A program made the position numbers and the translations under genes. From Puccinellia tenuiflora (Eukaryota; Streptophyta; Magnoliopsida; Poales; Poaceae), in contig QRDG01000412.1 of the NCBI GenBank assembly GCA_012064385.1, positions 478,432-542,431 of the forward strand: a DNA stretch of 64,000 nt, in the 5' to 3' direction. The notes beneath the pieces were generated by a model. It was not told the origin of the DNA and made no database searches. It saw only the letters and a list, made by a program, of their open reading frames with translations. Below, piece by piece: positions 45,960 to 59,100 of the stretch (the stretch's first letter is position 1; each line of letters starts with the position of its first letter).

Positions 45960-46270
45960 CGGCTCTTCTGAAAGGCACCCGTGCCACTTCGAAACTTTTA
46001 CAATTCTTGCATCCTATAACAAGTCCGAGATTGGAGTTTTAATGAAGGAGGCTAGGAGCCTCTATTTTCTAAACTTCAATTCTTTTCATTTCTCTTTTAG
46101 CCGCCGTACCTGTAACAATGCTGCCCACAAGCTTGCAAAGATGGGAGCAAATTCTTAGTCTGACGACTCCTTCTGAGATGTTTCTGCTCCCATGTGTATT
46201 GCTACTCTGTTGGACAGCGATTTAGTTGTGCACGTTTAATGGAATTCCCATGTTTAACGTAAAAAAATAA
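45960..46270 (+). mobile_element. 3' end of an L1-type LINE, 5' truncated
   Basis: The frame SEIGVLMKEARSLYFLNF...RRTCNNAAHKLAKMGANS matches the end of the RNase H domain that closes many plant L1 ORF2 proteins. A short 3' UTR and a run of seven A (46262-46268) follow. The rest of the element is missing. Confidence 0.65.
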
Positions 46271-47589
46271 TACTGGCATCCAATTTTTTTTATGTTACGC
46301 TATCTCATCTTTCTACGATGCAATTCCTACATTTTAAGGTTTCCTGATGGAACTGCATAACCATGATCCGTGGAACAAGATTTCAGCATGCACGTGTGTG
46401 CATAGTCTTTAACATTGTCCACAAAAATATTTTGTAACATCAACAAACATTATTTGGGCTATTCAAGTAACTATTTTCGACCCAAATTAAAGGACCATAA
46501 TAAGAATCTCATTTGATATTCATCTCTTACTGTACAACCTTCTTATAGTACCTAGATATTTTGATTACAAGTTAACAACGACTAGTACTACATATGGTAA
46601 ACAATAAAGCCACATCGAAGCCACTTCTAATCTTCTTCGTTGCATCATGTCATGAGCGTCATAATTCTTGATATGTCCAAAATATTATTCATAAATTATT
46701 GAATATGTAAAAATGGCTCAAGTTCATGACACAAACCAACAACAAAGATTACATATAAAAAACAAATATTTTAGTGACAGTGAGTTAAGTTAGGATGATT
46801 GTCAATCTTTTATGGATGCCCTATAGGTAGTATTTAAATATATGCCAACTGGATTTCCTTGTTTGTTTTCATGCACAAACCTTTATTTTGGAAAACGGCA
46901 AAAACAATGTGTACAGTGGATGAAACAAACGTCAATACGAGCATACAAAACAATCAAATTGTGTGCATCTAAAAGTAGAATTCACGGAAAAATTATGTCG
47001 TGTATGCTACTATAAGCGATATTATTTTAAAATCAAGTGTAGAGCAGACACATGTTGTCAACGTATACTTAAACAACCTTGCAAGACACATTGACAACAT
47101 TTCAATTTATACTCTAGAAGGTTCCATAATTATACTTACCTAGTAATACACTAGAGACACTACTAAGACATTTGTCGGAGTGTATGATTTGTAGATCTCT
47201 ATCATAATCTTTACGAATGTTAAAATATATAAACATACACAAAAAATATATGTGAAACTGCTATGTATACACTATAAATTATGCAACCCGAAAAAATAAT
47301 TCAAAGAGCACCTTTATTACAACATAAAATTTGGTTTAGCATAAGGAAACTTTTGATTGATATAGGAGTACGTACATTACAACTAATAGCAAAGAACAAT
47401 ATACTAATGTTTAGAAACATTGTTATGTTGTTAGCTAGGCCGTATAAGTAATAGAAATTGTACTCAATACTAACATAGTAAAATAAAATAGGTTTTCAAA
47501 AAAAATTAGTATAAAATATATTATTTTAATTTGGAGTAGCCCTGATATCATGTACGAATTCGCTCGTGGACGATATCACGATGATTGTC
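46271..47589. other. AT-rich intergenic, nothing recognised
   Basis: No open frame of note, no clear inverted ends, no RNA gene seen. Confidence 0.5.
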
Positions 47590-48041
47590 CTCTACACGCT
47601 TCCCGGAACAAGTGTGACCACAAATGAATCCAGAATCAAAATTATCTCATCCAACATGTCTTGTCGGATGTGTGTCAATGTCGACTCGTAAAGCAACAAC
47701 TACACTAGGTCCAGGTCATCGCTCACGACGAGCACATGTTGGCAGTTGAAGTTTAGTGCGAGCTTCAACACTCAAGTCAGCGCCCGAGTCTCGATGATGT
47801 TGATGGGGGCGTGCTCCGTTCGCTCGACGAAGGTGGGCAGGACCCGAACGTGAGCATCATGGATGGCGTTGTCTATATTCACATGTTCGCTGTTGTCATG
47901 GAATATGGATATGTCTCCTATTATAAAACGGTGAGGAGAACGAGTATGTGTGTGGCTGATTCTGGATTGGCACGTCGTGTTGTGTGGCGAACTGGAGACA
48001 ACCGTGGAGAAACCAAAACTCTTGTGGAAAGAAGTCACCAT
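47590..48041 (-). pseudogene. Decayed RNase H-like (RVT_3 type) fragment
   Basis: On the minus strand, broken by stops, the pieces ETRALT.VLKLALNFNCQHVLVVSDDLDLV and ESTLTHIRQDMLDEIILIL resemble the RNase H-like domain of plant LINE-derived genes. It is a remnant, not a working gene. Confidence 0.4.
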
Positions 48042-48470
48042 TGTTTGACTTGGATAGGAGAGAAGTGATGGGTGAAAGTTTGGACAACATCGTTAGGAGC
48101 ATGTCTTATATCCATAGGACTTGTTGACCAATTGTTTTCCGGTTCATCCGCTAGTTTTTAATGCACAATTGGTTCATTTTTCACTACCGTCGGGTAAGAT
48201 ATTGTACAAGTAAAAGTTTTGTCTAGGTTACGTGACCAATTACCTGTTTAGTGCATAAATTCGGCGACTTGAACACCGTTTGTCCTATTTATTCCAGCTC
48301 GGTTGCAAAGTTGGTCTAGTTCCCCTTCCAGTTTCGGGTTTTCATGGTTGAAGCGTACGGCCATGTGTGGTTTCGGGTTTTCGCGGTTGGAGCGGGGGTA
48401 ACACTATAGAACGGGCTCCCTTCCGGAAGGTAACCCTGCGTACGAAACGACGACACGTGGGGAGCCATAT
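48042..48470. other. Left flank of element D
   Basis: No gene. A repeated phrase GTTTCGGGTTTTC occurs at about 48332 and 48371. The five bases before D's LTR (CATAT) do not match those after it. Confidence 0.4.
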
Positions 48471-49006
48471 TGATGGGGGGATACTTTATAGGTAGGCCCA
48501 TGGACCCGGAAAGTAGACTCGCCAAGACCAAGAAGGCCAAAGCCGAGTCACGTATCAAGTCCCATGGGCTGGACTGAAGACAAGCCGACCAAGACCCATG
48601 ATGGAGAAGGGACTCGTCAGTAAGGAGTCCAAGTACAACCCGGAGCCCTGACTTCGAAGACCAAGACGTAGAGTAGGACTCCGTGTTCTAGTGTGACTCG
48701 GTGTAACCTGTAAGTCCAGGGACCCGGCCGCCTTTATAAGCGGGGTCCTGGACCTTAGATCGAGAAGCCTGGAGAGAGATACCTAGTCGCCGACTCCCCA
48801 GAGAGGAGCCGGAACCCTGTAATCGATATCAGATCTAGAGCAATAAAGAGAAGCAGGAAGTAGGTCTTTACCTCTAATCAAGAGGGGCCGAACCTGGGTA
48901 AATCTGTGTCCCTAGGCGAGATTAACCTCTCCTACGTACTTCGTGCATCAATGGCCCCAGAACTCACCTTCCCAGAGGAAGGACTTGCCGTGACAACCCC
49001 ACGACA
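48471..49006 (+). repeat. Element D 5' LTR
   Basis: 536 bp with TTTATAAG at 48733-48740. ATG 48951 opens a frame that crosses the LTR end. Confidence 0.95.
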
Positions 49007-52000
49007 GTTGGCGCCCACCGTGGGGCAGGAGATGCGTGGAGTTGAGATTGTGGGAGCCGCTCGCCGGGCCATGGAGAAACTCGCCATCGGGCGAGTCTAT
49101 ACTGATGAGCATGGAGAAACCGAGATCGATGACTCCGGCTGGACTCCAGAGATGGAGGAAGTCGACGAGGGTTATCAGTTTGTTTTTTGAGGGATCAACG
49201 TGTTCGTCGGCATGGTTTGCGCGTCGGGTCTTCACGCTAACTCGGCGGAATCAGTGTCAGAGCCAACAGCTATTGTCGAGTCCGACGGCGAGGAGTCGGT
49301 CGGGACATCAGAAGTCGGCATCATCGCCGAGCCAAAGAAGCAACTTGCTGTCAACCATGAAGAGGAGTCGCTGGCGGAGCCACTTATGGAGCCAGATTAC
49401 GACGCCGATTCAGAGTCTATTTTGCCCTTGTTCGAGGATCGGCTTGGGTATGGAATTGAAGAGGAGGATTACGCGGAGTCGCCAGTACGCGCCCGCGTCG
49501 TTGGAGTCTACATGTCTGGGAACGGCGGAAATCAATTTGATCCAAGTCTACTAACAAAGGAAATCAATGCAAGCAACGCAGCAGAACGGGCGGCCGAGTT
49601 AGCCAGAGCGCGTGCTGCGATGGAGAGGCAACTAGCAGAAATCAACGAGGCAAACCGCAGATTAGCAGAAGAGCAGGCCCGGGTCCAGACTGAGGCCCAG
49701 GTTGTAAGGAGTCGCCAGGAGGAACTTACCTCTATTCAGCATCGCAGGGCGAGGAGTCGCCTTCGTGGCGGGGTCATTGTCAACCCTACTGCTTTGTTCA
49801 ACACACCCACTGGCCCAGACGCAGGAGCCGGGCTAGGGAGCTCATCAGCTGCGGGAGGCGGCGCAGGAGGAGGAGCAACACCACCACCACCACCACCAGA
49901 AGGACCCGGCGGCAACGGTACCAACGGACCGCCACCTGAAGGAGGAGTCGGAGGAGGATCAGCAGGTGGTATGGGACCTCCACCTGGCAGGTTTCGTACG
50001 CTAGAGGGGCATTACTCTAACCCAATGGACAACGTTCACGCGGCAACTATGAGGCTAGAGAACATTGAGATACCAGAAGGAGCAGCGGGACAGGAGACCC
50101 GCCGTGCTATAGAGATGCTGAAGACAGCAATGACTCAGCAAGCTCTTTATCCAGCGTTTCCAGATGCAAGTAGGCTACACTCGACACCGTTCAACTCTGG
50201 CACGAGGAGTCGGCATGACGAGTCTCACCCGGCCAACTCTACAAGCGCAAGGCGCCGTGAACAAGAAAGGAACAGGGTCATCATACCAACTACCTCACGA
50301 GCTCAACTGGTGGTTGATGAAGCAAGACAGCGACGAGAGAGGGAGGCGGCCAGGGCACGGGAGGCTGAGAGGGACAGAGCCCTAGCTGGTCCAGATAACC
50401 AGCCTCAGCCAACCCGGGCGCACACAGAAGTGACTTTTCCTGGTACCTCTCCTTCACTAACAGGACCAGAGTGCCTGTCAGATGCCATCAGGTCCGAGTC
50501 TTTCCCCAGCGACTTCAAGGAGCCGCGCAAAGTTCCCAATTATGAGCCCAACATGGACCCGACCTCCTGGTTGGGTACATACGAGATGGCAATGAGTATC
50601 CGCAATGCCACAGGTAATCTGTGCGCCAAATTCATGTATCTTATGATGGAGGGAGCAGCCAAAGTGTGGATGCGGAACTTGCCTCCTAGATCAATCAACT
50701 CTTGGGAGCAGTTGAAGTCGGCTTTCATACAGAACTTCCAGGGAACATGCAAAAAGCTTAGTACCATAGAGGACTTGGAGCGGTGTGTTCAGAGAAAGGG
50801 CGAGTCTGCAAGGCATTGGATGAAGCGGGTCTCGGAGATCATCAACTCATCGCAAGGACTCCCAACAATTTCAGTGCTAATGGCAATGGAGAGAAATTGC
50901 AGCTACAATCCCTTCAGCTGGAAGTTGGGTCGCATGAAGGAGAGCCTGAATCAAGGTATTCCCCTTACGATTGGCGAGATTATGGCAGGTGCTAATAAGC
51001 ACGCTGCCACAGACAAAACGAAGGATTAGGAGGAAGGACCCAAAGGACATGGTGGCAATAGTTAGAACCAGAATCAAAATCAGAACCAGAATCAGGGAAG
51101 TAACAAGCGACCGTATGGAGACAACTCTGACCTAGTGGCTAATACAAACACTGGGGTCAGACGCAAGGACAACAATTCTCAAGGGTATCAGGGACGTAGA
51201 CCGACCACAGAGGAGGTTCTGGCGAGTCCATGCCCTAAACACGCCAGAAACGGCAAGTGTGGTCACACCTTGGGACAGTGCGTGGATTTGCAGCATGCCA
51301 GATTACCAGGACCAGGAAATAGAGGCAACAACAATGGATATAGAGGAAACAATGGTGACGGAGGACTCGACAACCACGGCGGAGGAGCCGGCAATAACCC
51401 TAACCAACCTCACGGAGGAGGTAGCCAACAGGGCGGGTTCCAGCAGAACCCGAAGCAGCTTCACGATAACAATGGGCAGTATTATGTCACAACTCGGCCA
51501 CTGAACCCGAGTCGTGGCAGTTACCATGTCTTCACAACAAGCACGTCCAAGCGTGCCAAGAAATTAAAGGTTAGAGCTGTCAATGCAGTGGAGCCGGCGC
51601 TCCCACAGTGACTCAGGTGGTCAGAGCAAACCATCACATGGAGTCGGGCAGATCATCCGCCAAGAGTCGACGACCCAGGGCAGCTAGACTTGGTGGTGGC
51701 ACCTCAAGTTGGGGGCTACACGTTGAACAAAGTGCTCATGGATGGTGGAAGTAGTATCAACATCTTATATTATGACACATTCAAGAGGATGCAGCTGCAA
51801 GATAGGCAGCTAATACCCACTGAGACAGTTTTTCATGGAATCGTACCAGGGAAGTCAGCCAAGCCAATCGGTAAGATTTATCTTGAGGTTGCTTTTGGCA
51901 CAATGGAGAATTTTCGTTTAGAGATCATGTCTTTTGAGGTAGTCGATCTTAAGAGTCCATACCATGCTCTCTTTGGTCGACCAGCATACTTTAAGTTTAT

Positions 52001-52313
52001 GGCCAGACCATGCTATGTTTACTTGAAGCTCAAGATGCCAGGTCCAGCAGGAGTCATTACAGTTAATGGCAGCAGACAGATGGCATTGGAGTGTGAACTA
52101 GGTGATGCAGCTATGGCTGAGACAGCTTGTGCTCAAGAGGAGCTGAAATTTTATAAGGCAAACGTGGACCCGGAGGACAACTCGGTCCTTAAGAAGCCGG
52201 CCACAGAGGAGAAGATGAAATTTAAGTCAGCTCAGGATACAAAGCAAGTCGACTTTACCCTTGGTGATTCTTCCAAGCAGTTCACCATTGGGGCACACCT
52301 CTCTGATAAATAG
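48951..52313 (+). pseudogene. Element D gag-protease, four premature stops
   Basis: A single reading frame runs from ATG 48951 in the LTR to TAG 52311-52313, with extra stops at 49188 (TGA), 51027 (TAG), 51063 (TAG) and 51609 (TGA). It holds an acidic N-terminal part, a Glu/Arg-rich helix (ARAAMERQLAEINEANRRLAEE), a Pro/Gly-rich stretch, the gag core (DPTSWLGTYEMAM, KVWMRNLPPRSINSWEQL), a zinc-knuckle-like cluster (CPKHARNGKCGHTLGQC) and the protease (VLMDGGSSINILYYDTF, LFGRPAYFKF). At least 51063 sits in an Asn-Gln run and is best explained as CAG to TAG. No working protein is expected. The terminal amber is shared with B and C. Confidence 0.85.
49009..49026 (+). other. Element D primer binding site
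   Basis: TGGCGCCCACCGTGGGGC, identical to the site of element B, two bases after the LTR end. Confidence 0.75.
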
Positions 52314-55300
52314 GAAAGCGCGCTCGTCGAGTTCATCCGTGAGAACCGGGACGTCTTTGCATGGAAGCCATCGGACATGCCAGGAGTCCCCAGAGAACTC
52401 GCCGAGCACAGCTTACACGTTAACCCAAATGCAAGACCAGTTAAGCAAGGTTTGCGCAAGTTTCATGATGACAGGAGGAAAGCCATCGGAGAAGACGTGG
52501 CTCGGCTCCTCGCAGCCGAGTTCATCAAAGAAGTCTTTCACCCAGAGTGGGTGGCCAATCCAGTGTTAGTGCCAAAGAAAACATGAGAGTTGCGGATGTG
52601 CATCGACTTCACAGGCCTTAACAAGCATTGCCCTAAGGACCCGTTTGCATTGCCTCGTATTGACCAGATCATTGACTCCACAGCAGGGTCAGAATTGCTT
52701 TGTTTTCTGGATGCCTATTCAGGGTACTACCTAATCAGACTCAACATAGAGGATGAGCTGAAAACGTCTTTCATCACGCCCTTTGGAGCATTCTGTTATA
52801 CAACAATGCCCTTTGGGCTCAAGAACGCAGGAGCTACATATCAGAGGTGCATCCAGAATTGTTTCAAGGAACAGATTGGAAGAAATATTCACGCTTATGT
52901 GGATGATGTAGTTGTCAAGTCTCAAAAGGCTGACTCTCTGATAGCAGACCTGACAGAAACCTTTGGTAACCTGCGCAAGTACAAGATGAAACTCAACCCA
53001 ACCAAGTGTGTTTTTGGAGTCCCTGCAGGCAAACTCCTTGGCTTCATTGTTTCAGAGAGAGGCATTGAAGCAAACCCAGAGAAAATCAAGGCTATTCACA
53101 ATCTGCAGAAGCCGACTTGTCTAAAGGACGTTCAGAAACTCGCTGGTTGTGTAGCAGCTCTCAGCAGATTCATCTCAAGACTCAGAGAGAAGGCGGGCCC
53201 TCTCTATCGACTCTTGAAGAAGTCAGATAAGTTCATATGGGATAAAGAAGCCGATGATGCTTTTGAGAACTTGAAGAAAACTCTATCATCAGCACCAGTA
53301 CTTGCAGCTCCTACAGATAAGGAGCCCATGCTATTATATGTGGCTGCCAACGAAAGGGTGGTCAGTGCAGTAGTAGTTGTGGAACGATCAGAGGAAGGAA
53401 AGGAGTATCCAGTGCAGAGACCTGTTTATTACATCAGTGAAGTCCTAACAGAGTCAAAGCAAAGGTACCCTCAATGGCAGAAGCTAGTCTATGGAGTTTT
53501 CCTTGCAAGTAGGAAGCTTAAGCATTATTTCCAAGAGCACCCAATCAAAGTGGTGAGTTCAGCACCGCTAGCAGACATCATACGCAACAGAGACGCAACA
53601 GGTCGAGTCGCCAAGTGGGTAATCGAGTTGGGTCCTTACCATATCACATACGAGCCCAGGACAGCAGTCAAATCTCAAGCTTTGGTCGACTTCGTCAACG
53701 ATTGGACTGATTGCACATCTTCACCGAGTTCACCTTGCACCAACTATTGGACAATGCACTTCGACGGGTCCAGACAGCTAGAGGGCTCAGGAGCCGGTGT
53801 GGTTCTAACTTCGCCAAAAGGAGATAAGTTGGCGTATGTCCTTCAGTTGCATTTTGATTGTACAAACAACATGGCAGAGTATGAGGCTTTGCTACATGGC
53901 CTGCGTCTGGCCAAGCAGATGAACATCAAGCGTATCCGGTGCTTTGGAGACTCGGATCTCGTAGCCCAGCAAGTATCGGGAACCTGGGACTCGAAGGATG
54001 CAAACATGGCTGCTTATAGAAGAGCAGTCGAACAGATAGCCGGGTTCTTTTCTGGTTATCAAGTGGAGCATATTGACAGACACAAAAACGAGGCCGCAGA
54101 TGCGTTATCACGACTCGGCTCTCGTCGAGAGAAAGTACCACCAAATGTATTTGTGGATGAACTTCACCACCCATCAGTCAAGTTGCCCTCAGAGGAGGAG
54201 TTAGCCTCCCTAGATCCAGAATCGGCACTGGTGGCAGCAGCACGAACAACACCAGCATGGACAGAGCCCTATCTTGCATATCTCCTTAGGGGTGAACTCC
54301 CACAGGATGAAGTCAAACAGAGACAGCTCATCAGGCGATGCAAGTCCTACACAGTCATTGATGGCGAGTTGTACAGAAGGAGCGTCACTGGAGTCTACCA
54401 GAGGTGTGTGTCTCCAGAAGAGGGCAGGCAAATATTGCAAGAGATTCATGCAGGTGATTGTGGTCATCATGCATCCACTAGATACTTGGTGTCAAAAGCT
54501 TTCAGGCACGGGTTCTTTTGGTTAACAGCACATCTGGACGCAGAGAAGATAGTTCGAGTCTGTGATGGATGCCAAAGGTACGCAAGGCAAGACCACGTGC
54601 CAGCCCAAGAGCTCAGAACTATTCCTATCACTTGGCCGTTTGCAGTTTGGGGACTTGATATGGTGGGTCCTTTCTCAAAGTCGCCCTGTCAGAAGACCCA
54701 TCTGCTAGTAGCAGTTGACAAGTTCACCAAGTGGGTGGAAGTCGAACCCGTCAGCAGAGTCGACGGAGCATCAGCAGTGAGATTCTTCAAGAAAATAGCA
54801 ACACGCTTCGGATATCCTCACAGCATCATTACAGACAATGGTACCAACTTATCAGTTGGAGAGATGGCCAAGTTCTGCGGTGAGAACAACATCAGACTCG
54901 ACCTAGCCTCAGTGGCACACCCACAGTCTAATGGACAAGTAGAGAGGGCAAATCAGGAGTTGCTGAAGGGAATTAAACCTCGGCTCCGAGTCCCTTTGCT
55001 AAGAGCCGCCGGGTGTTGGGTTGAGGAGCTGCCAGCAGTACTCTGGAGTATAAGAACGACTCCTAACAGATCAACTGGCTTCACACCTTTCTTCATGGTG
55101 TATGGAGCAGAAGCCGTCCTGCCAAGCGACTTGCTGCATGACTCACCACGAGTCGCCAATTACGTCGAGACAGAGAATGAACTCGCTCGCCAAGACTCGG
55201 TGGACGCACTCGAGGAAGCAAGGGAGTTAGCCCTTGAGAGATCAGCAGTTTATCAGCAGGACTTGCGGCGATATCACGCACGCAGAATTAAGACTCGGAC

Positions 55301-55544
55301 TTTCCAGGAAGGCGACTTAGTGCTTCGCCTTGTCCAGAACAGGGAAGGGATGCACAAGCTATCTCCACCATGGGAAGGACCATTCGTCATAAGCAAGAAC
55401 TTGCACAATGGGTCGTACTATCTAATGGATGTACGAGAGCCGGCAAGTGAAAGTAAAGGAGCTGACACAGCTCATACGCTAGATCCCTATGCAGAGGCAA
55501 AGAGGCCGTGGAACATAGCTCAGTTACGTCCTTATTATACTTAA
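52314..55544 (+). pseudogene. Element D pol, one premature stop
   Basis: It continues in the gag frame after the amber (ESALVEFIRENRDVFAW). TGA at 52584-52586 breaks it just before RT block RMCIDFTGLNKHCPKDPFALP; from there 984 codons are open. RT has FLDAYSGYYLI, MPFGLKNAGATYQR and the catalytic YVDD (near 52895). The first RNase H-like region, the second RNase H (MHFDGSRQLEGSGAGVVL, MAEYEALLHGL, CFGDSDLV, KNEAADALSRLG) and integrase follow. Integrase has HHCC near 54440-54570, then D (GLDMVGPF), D (TDNGTNL) and E (NGQVERAN). The end is RPWNIAQLRPYYT. D would depend on other elements for movement. Confidence 0.9.
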
Positions 55545-56142
55545 GTTGTAATAGTTTTGTGAGTTGAAAGGCAAAGAGCCCAGTGAGCCATTCCTAGATG
55601 TAATCAAATTATTATGATCAAATGAAATAAAGCCGGCTTCTGTGAATATGAGTCCTTTAGTCGACTCACCCAGTGAGTGCGATTTATTCTTTAATTTCGA
55701 TCATCAGGTTCTTGGGGGCTTGCTTTTCAGTGAAAAAAGTTAAGCTTAGACTCGTGAACCCGGCACAGTAGCCAAACTTTACCTAATTTTCTCACTGGTA
55801 AGTTAGATGCATCCTGCACAATATGACTAATCTATTGGCATGACTCGTCTCCGGTTCTTATGAATCCTAAAGGACATGAGGTGTTAGGAGTTTGTTAGCA
55901 CAAGCTGTAAGAGGAGTCATGCAGGGCCTACTTATTCATCAGTGGATAATTAGACGGGTTATAAGAACCACAGAATGACTTGCATAGATAGTACATATTA
56001 ATCTCATAGCTTAACAAGCAAGTCATCATAAGCCGATTGGCACAATTTCAGAACAAGTAGTTCAAAAGACCTAACAAGGTTTAAGCACCAGCAGTGCATC
56101 ATTACAAAGTTTAAATACTAATACCACAACATTACATAGTGA
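55545..56142 (+). other. Element D spacer after pol
   Basis: No gene. One polypurine-like motif, TTCTTGGGGGCTTG, lies at about 55711. Confidence 0.5.
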
Positions 56143-59100
56143 TCAAAAGTCATTCAAGGGATGGTCTTCCAGAGGAGTCAACTTCTCAGCCGGAACAGGG
56201 GGGTCCTTCTTCACAGGAGACTTGTCCTTTGTTGGAGCAGTAGAGGCAGGAGCCAGCTTCACAGGAGGCTTTGTCGCGACTCTCTTCGTTTGAAAACCAG
56301 TGCCTCTGGGACTCTTCATATGCTTAGCCAACTCTTCTTGTTTCTGGGCATCACCAGAGATAGCTCTTGAAGGAGTGGGTGCAGCAGGAGTCTTCAAAGT
56401 GGGATCGGCACCAAGAATAGGAGCCGCCGGCGACGAGAAACTTGGCCCAGTAAAAGAGGATGGAACACCAGCTGGGTCCTGTGAGGGGCGGCCAAAGTTT
56501 ACAATCTCAGGAGTCTCTGGAGCAACTCTTTTGTTCTCCAAGTCATAGTGATGAACCCATACCTCAGGGTCCATCTTGTTGGCAATCTCACAAGCATATG
56601 GCCGCACCAGCTTCTCCTCAGCCTTGAAGTCGTCTTGGGTGAAGGGTTTGCCACCCTCATGTTGCTCTGGCTTCCCCATAGTAAGCATTGCTGGCTCCAA
56701 AATAGTGGAGTAATAACTATGGGCTAGAGCAAGGATTCTGATGGATGCTCTCCTCAAAGAAGATTGCTTCCACAGCCGCATATAACCTGGTGCCCTAGAC
56801 AACTCGTCCACCAGACGTTCAGGCTCTTTGGGGCACTTGCCCTTAGGGTTCAAATATTTCACCACTGCACGGGCTCCCTCTTGTAGCCCATGACAGTGGT
56901 CAAGCATCTCATGCAATTGCTTGCTAGTGGGCAGTTTGAGTTTTGGGGAGTCAGCCCCTGCAGAAAAGAAATCAATGATTGTCAGTCTAAAAGCAGTTCA
57001 GAAAGGTGCAGAAAGGAAGTAAGCAAAAGTTACAAACTTACCAAATATATGTTGGCACATGGCCCCAATGCCCTTGCGGCAAGTGTCGAAGACAGCTTTT
57101 AGATCATTGTGTGCCTTTTGGGCAACCCTTTTGGCATCAGCAGATTCTTTCCTCACTTGCTCCAGTTGAGCAGACAAGACCTTCAGATCCTTTTCAAGTT
57201 GAATGGAGCGTTCTTTTTCAGCTATAGCAGAACTGGCACTAGCAGCTGCCTGGTCCTCAAGCTCCTTCATATCTCTCTTCATCTTGGAGATAATGCACTG
57301 CAATCACAAGTCAAATTTTTGCAAGTCAGCTTTACTAGTCAAGCAGAGAACTCATGAGCTCCAAGTCGTCACAAGTTAACAACTTGGCGCTTGGGGGCTA
57401 CTCAGGAGTCAGTTTTTCTCTTACAACCAGCAGGCATGGGTCCTAGTCAACAAGTCATCAGCTCCAAGTCGTCACAAGTCAACAACTCGGCGCTTGGGGG
57501 CTACTCGCAGATCAGAATTTTTTCTTCAAGTTAAGTATCAATAATTTACATGGATTAGTAGCTCCAAGTCGTCGCAGGCTGACAACTCGGCGCTTGGGGG
57601 CTACTCGTGGAAAAGTTTTTTGGTTTAAGAACCCGACAGATAACAAATCAGCAGCCCCGAGTCCTAGTAGAGCTAAGGACTCAGTGCTTGGGGGCTACAG
57701 TGTGCGAATTTTTCCTACACAGCAGTTGAATTCAATTTCAAAGCAAAGCACCTATCCTAGTCACAAGTCACCGCAGACAGGTGCTTGGGGGCTACTGGAA
57801 TAGGAGGATGCTAGAAAGCATAAAGGGTAGAAGTCAAAAGGCTTACGCTATGAATCATGTGAAGAGATCTAAGAGCCGCTTGCTCATCATCCTTTAGCTT
57901 GGCAGATTGATCGTTCAAGTCGACTGCTTCAGCATAGGCTTCAGAGAAGGACATGTTATCAGCTACCCAAAGTCGGCTGTAGTCAGTAGATGACTTGGTA
58001 TTGATGTTTGGTGGAGCTGTAGGAGTCACCTTCAAAGGAGCCGGCTGATCTTGAGGCGCGGCGTCAGGAGTCTCAGTCCCAGAGGAGGGCTGAACTATCA
58101 GTGGAGTCACCTCCCGAGTCCTTGAAGGGGACTCGGGAATAATGGGAGTTGTGGTTGCACCAGCAGATGCAGCAGTGGAGGGACCTGTCCTCGTGCTTGT
58201 TGTTTGAGAAGCCGAAGGAGGGACAGGTCCACGACCAGATGTGACATCAGTCATGCCTGGGAGCTTGTTAACCTTGATGCAAGGCCGAGCCCTGAAATAG
58301 ACAAAGACAGAAGTCAGCAATAAAATCAAGTGAAAAGGAAAAAGCAGAAGTCATTTGAATGCAAATAGAGTAAACAGAGGAGTCTTACCCAACATTGGTT
58401 TCCAGGTCCAAGGAGGCCTGAGAGTCTGAAGAAGGCATAGACATGCCGGAGTGGTAGGAGTCGTCCTTGTTGGGAGGAGAAGCCGACTTCCGTTGGTGCG
58501 AAATAGGCAGAGGCTCAGGAGTCTCTGCAGGCCCGTCGGAGCGCAGCTTTCTCTTCCTAGCAGCAACAACACTCTGCACACGTTCTTCAGGCTTAGCAGG
58601 TGAGCGAGTGGACCCAAGGACTCGTGAAAGTGGTACCTTGGGAACAGCCTCTCGAGACCCATTATGGGAAGCTGGGGAGGAAGAAGAGTGGCTTTTGGCT
58701 AAGGACTCTTCAGACAAAGATTGCTGAGCAGCAGCAGTCCTAGAGGTTGTGTGAGCTTGCTCAGTGACAAGAGCCTCTGGTGAGGACTCGTCTTCATCAA
58801 TATCATCCACAATGGGAGCCTCTGGAGAGGACTCCTCATCTTCATTGTCATCATCACCGTCGTTTGCAGTCGGGGCCTCCTGAGAGGACTCCTCGTCTGC
58901 ATCGTCATCATCAGCATCTTCTGCCACAGTGGTTTGCTCTGTGACAGGGTTCTCTTCTTCAACCTCAGCCTCAGCTTCGGTTTTGTTCTCAGTGCCAGCT
59001 CCAGAGGCCGGCTTCCAGAAGGAGTCGGTGAGCTGCAAGGAAAGTCAGAAAAAATGAGTTAGTAAGCGATACAAGCAAGAGCAAGTTAGAAATAAGGTAA

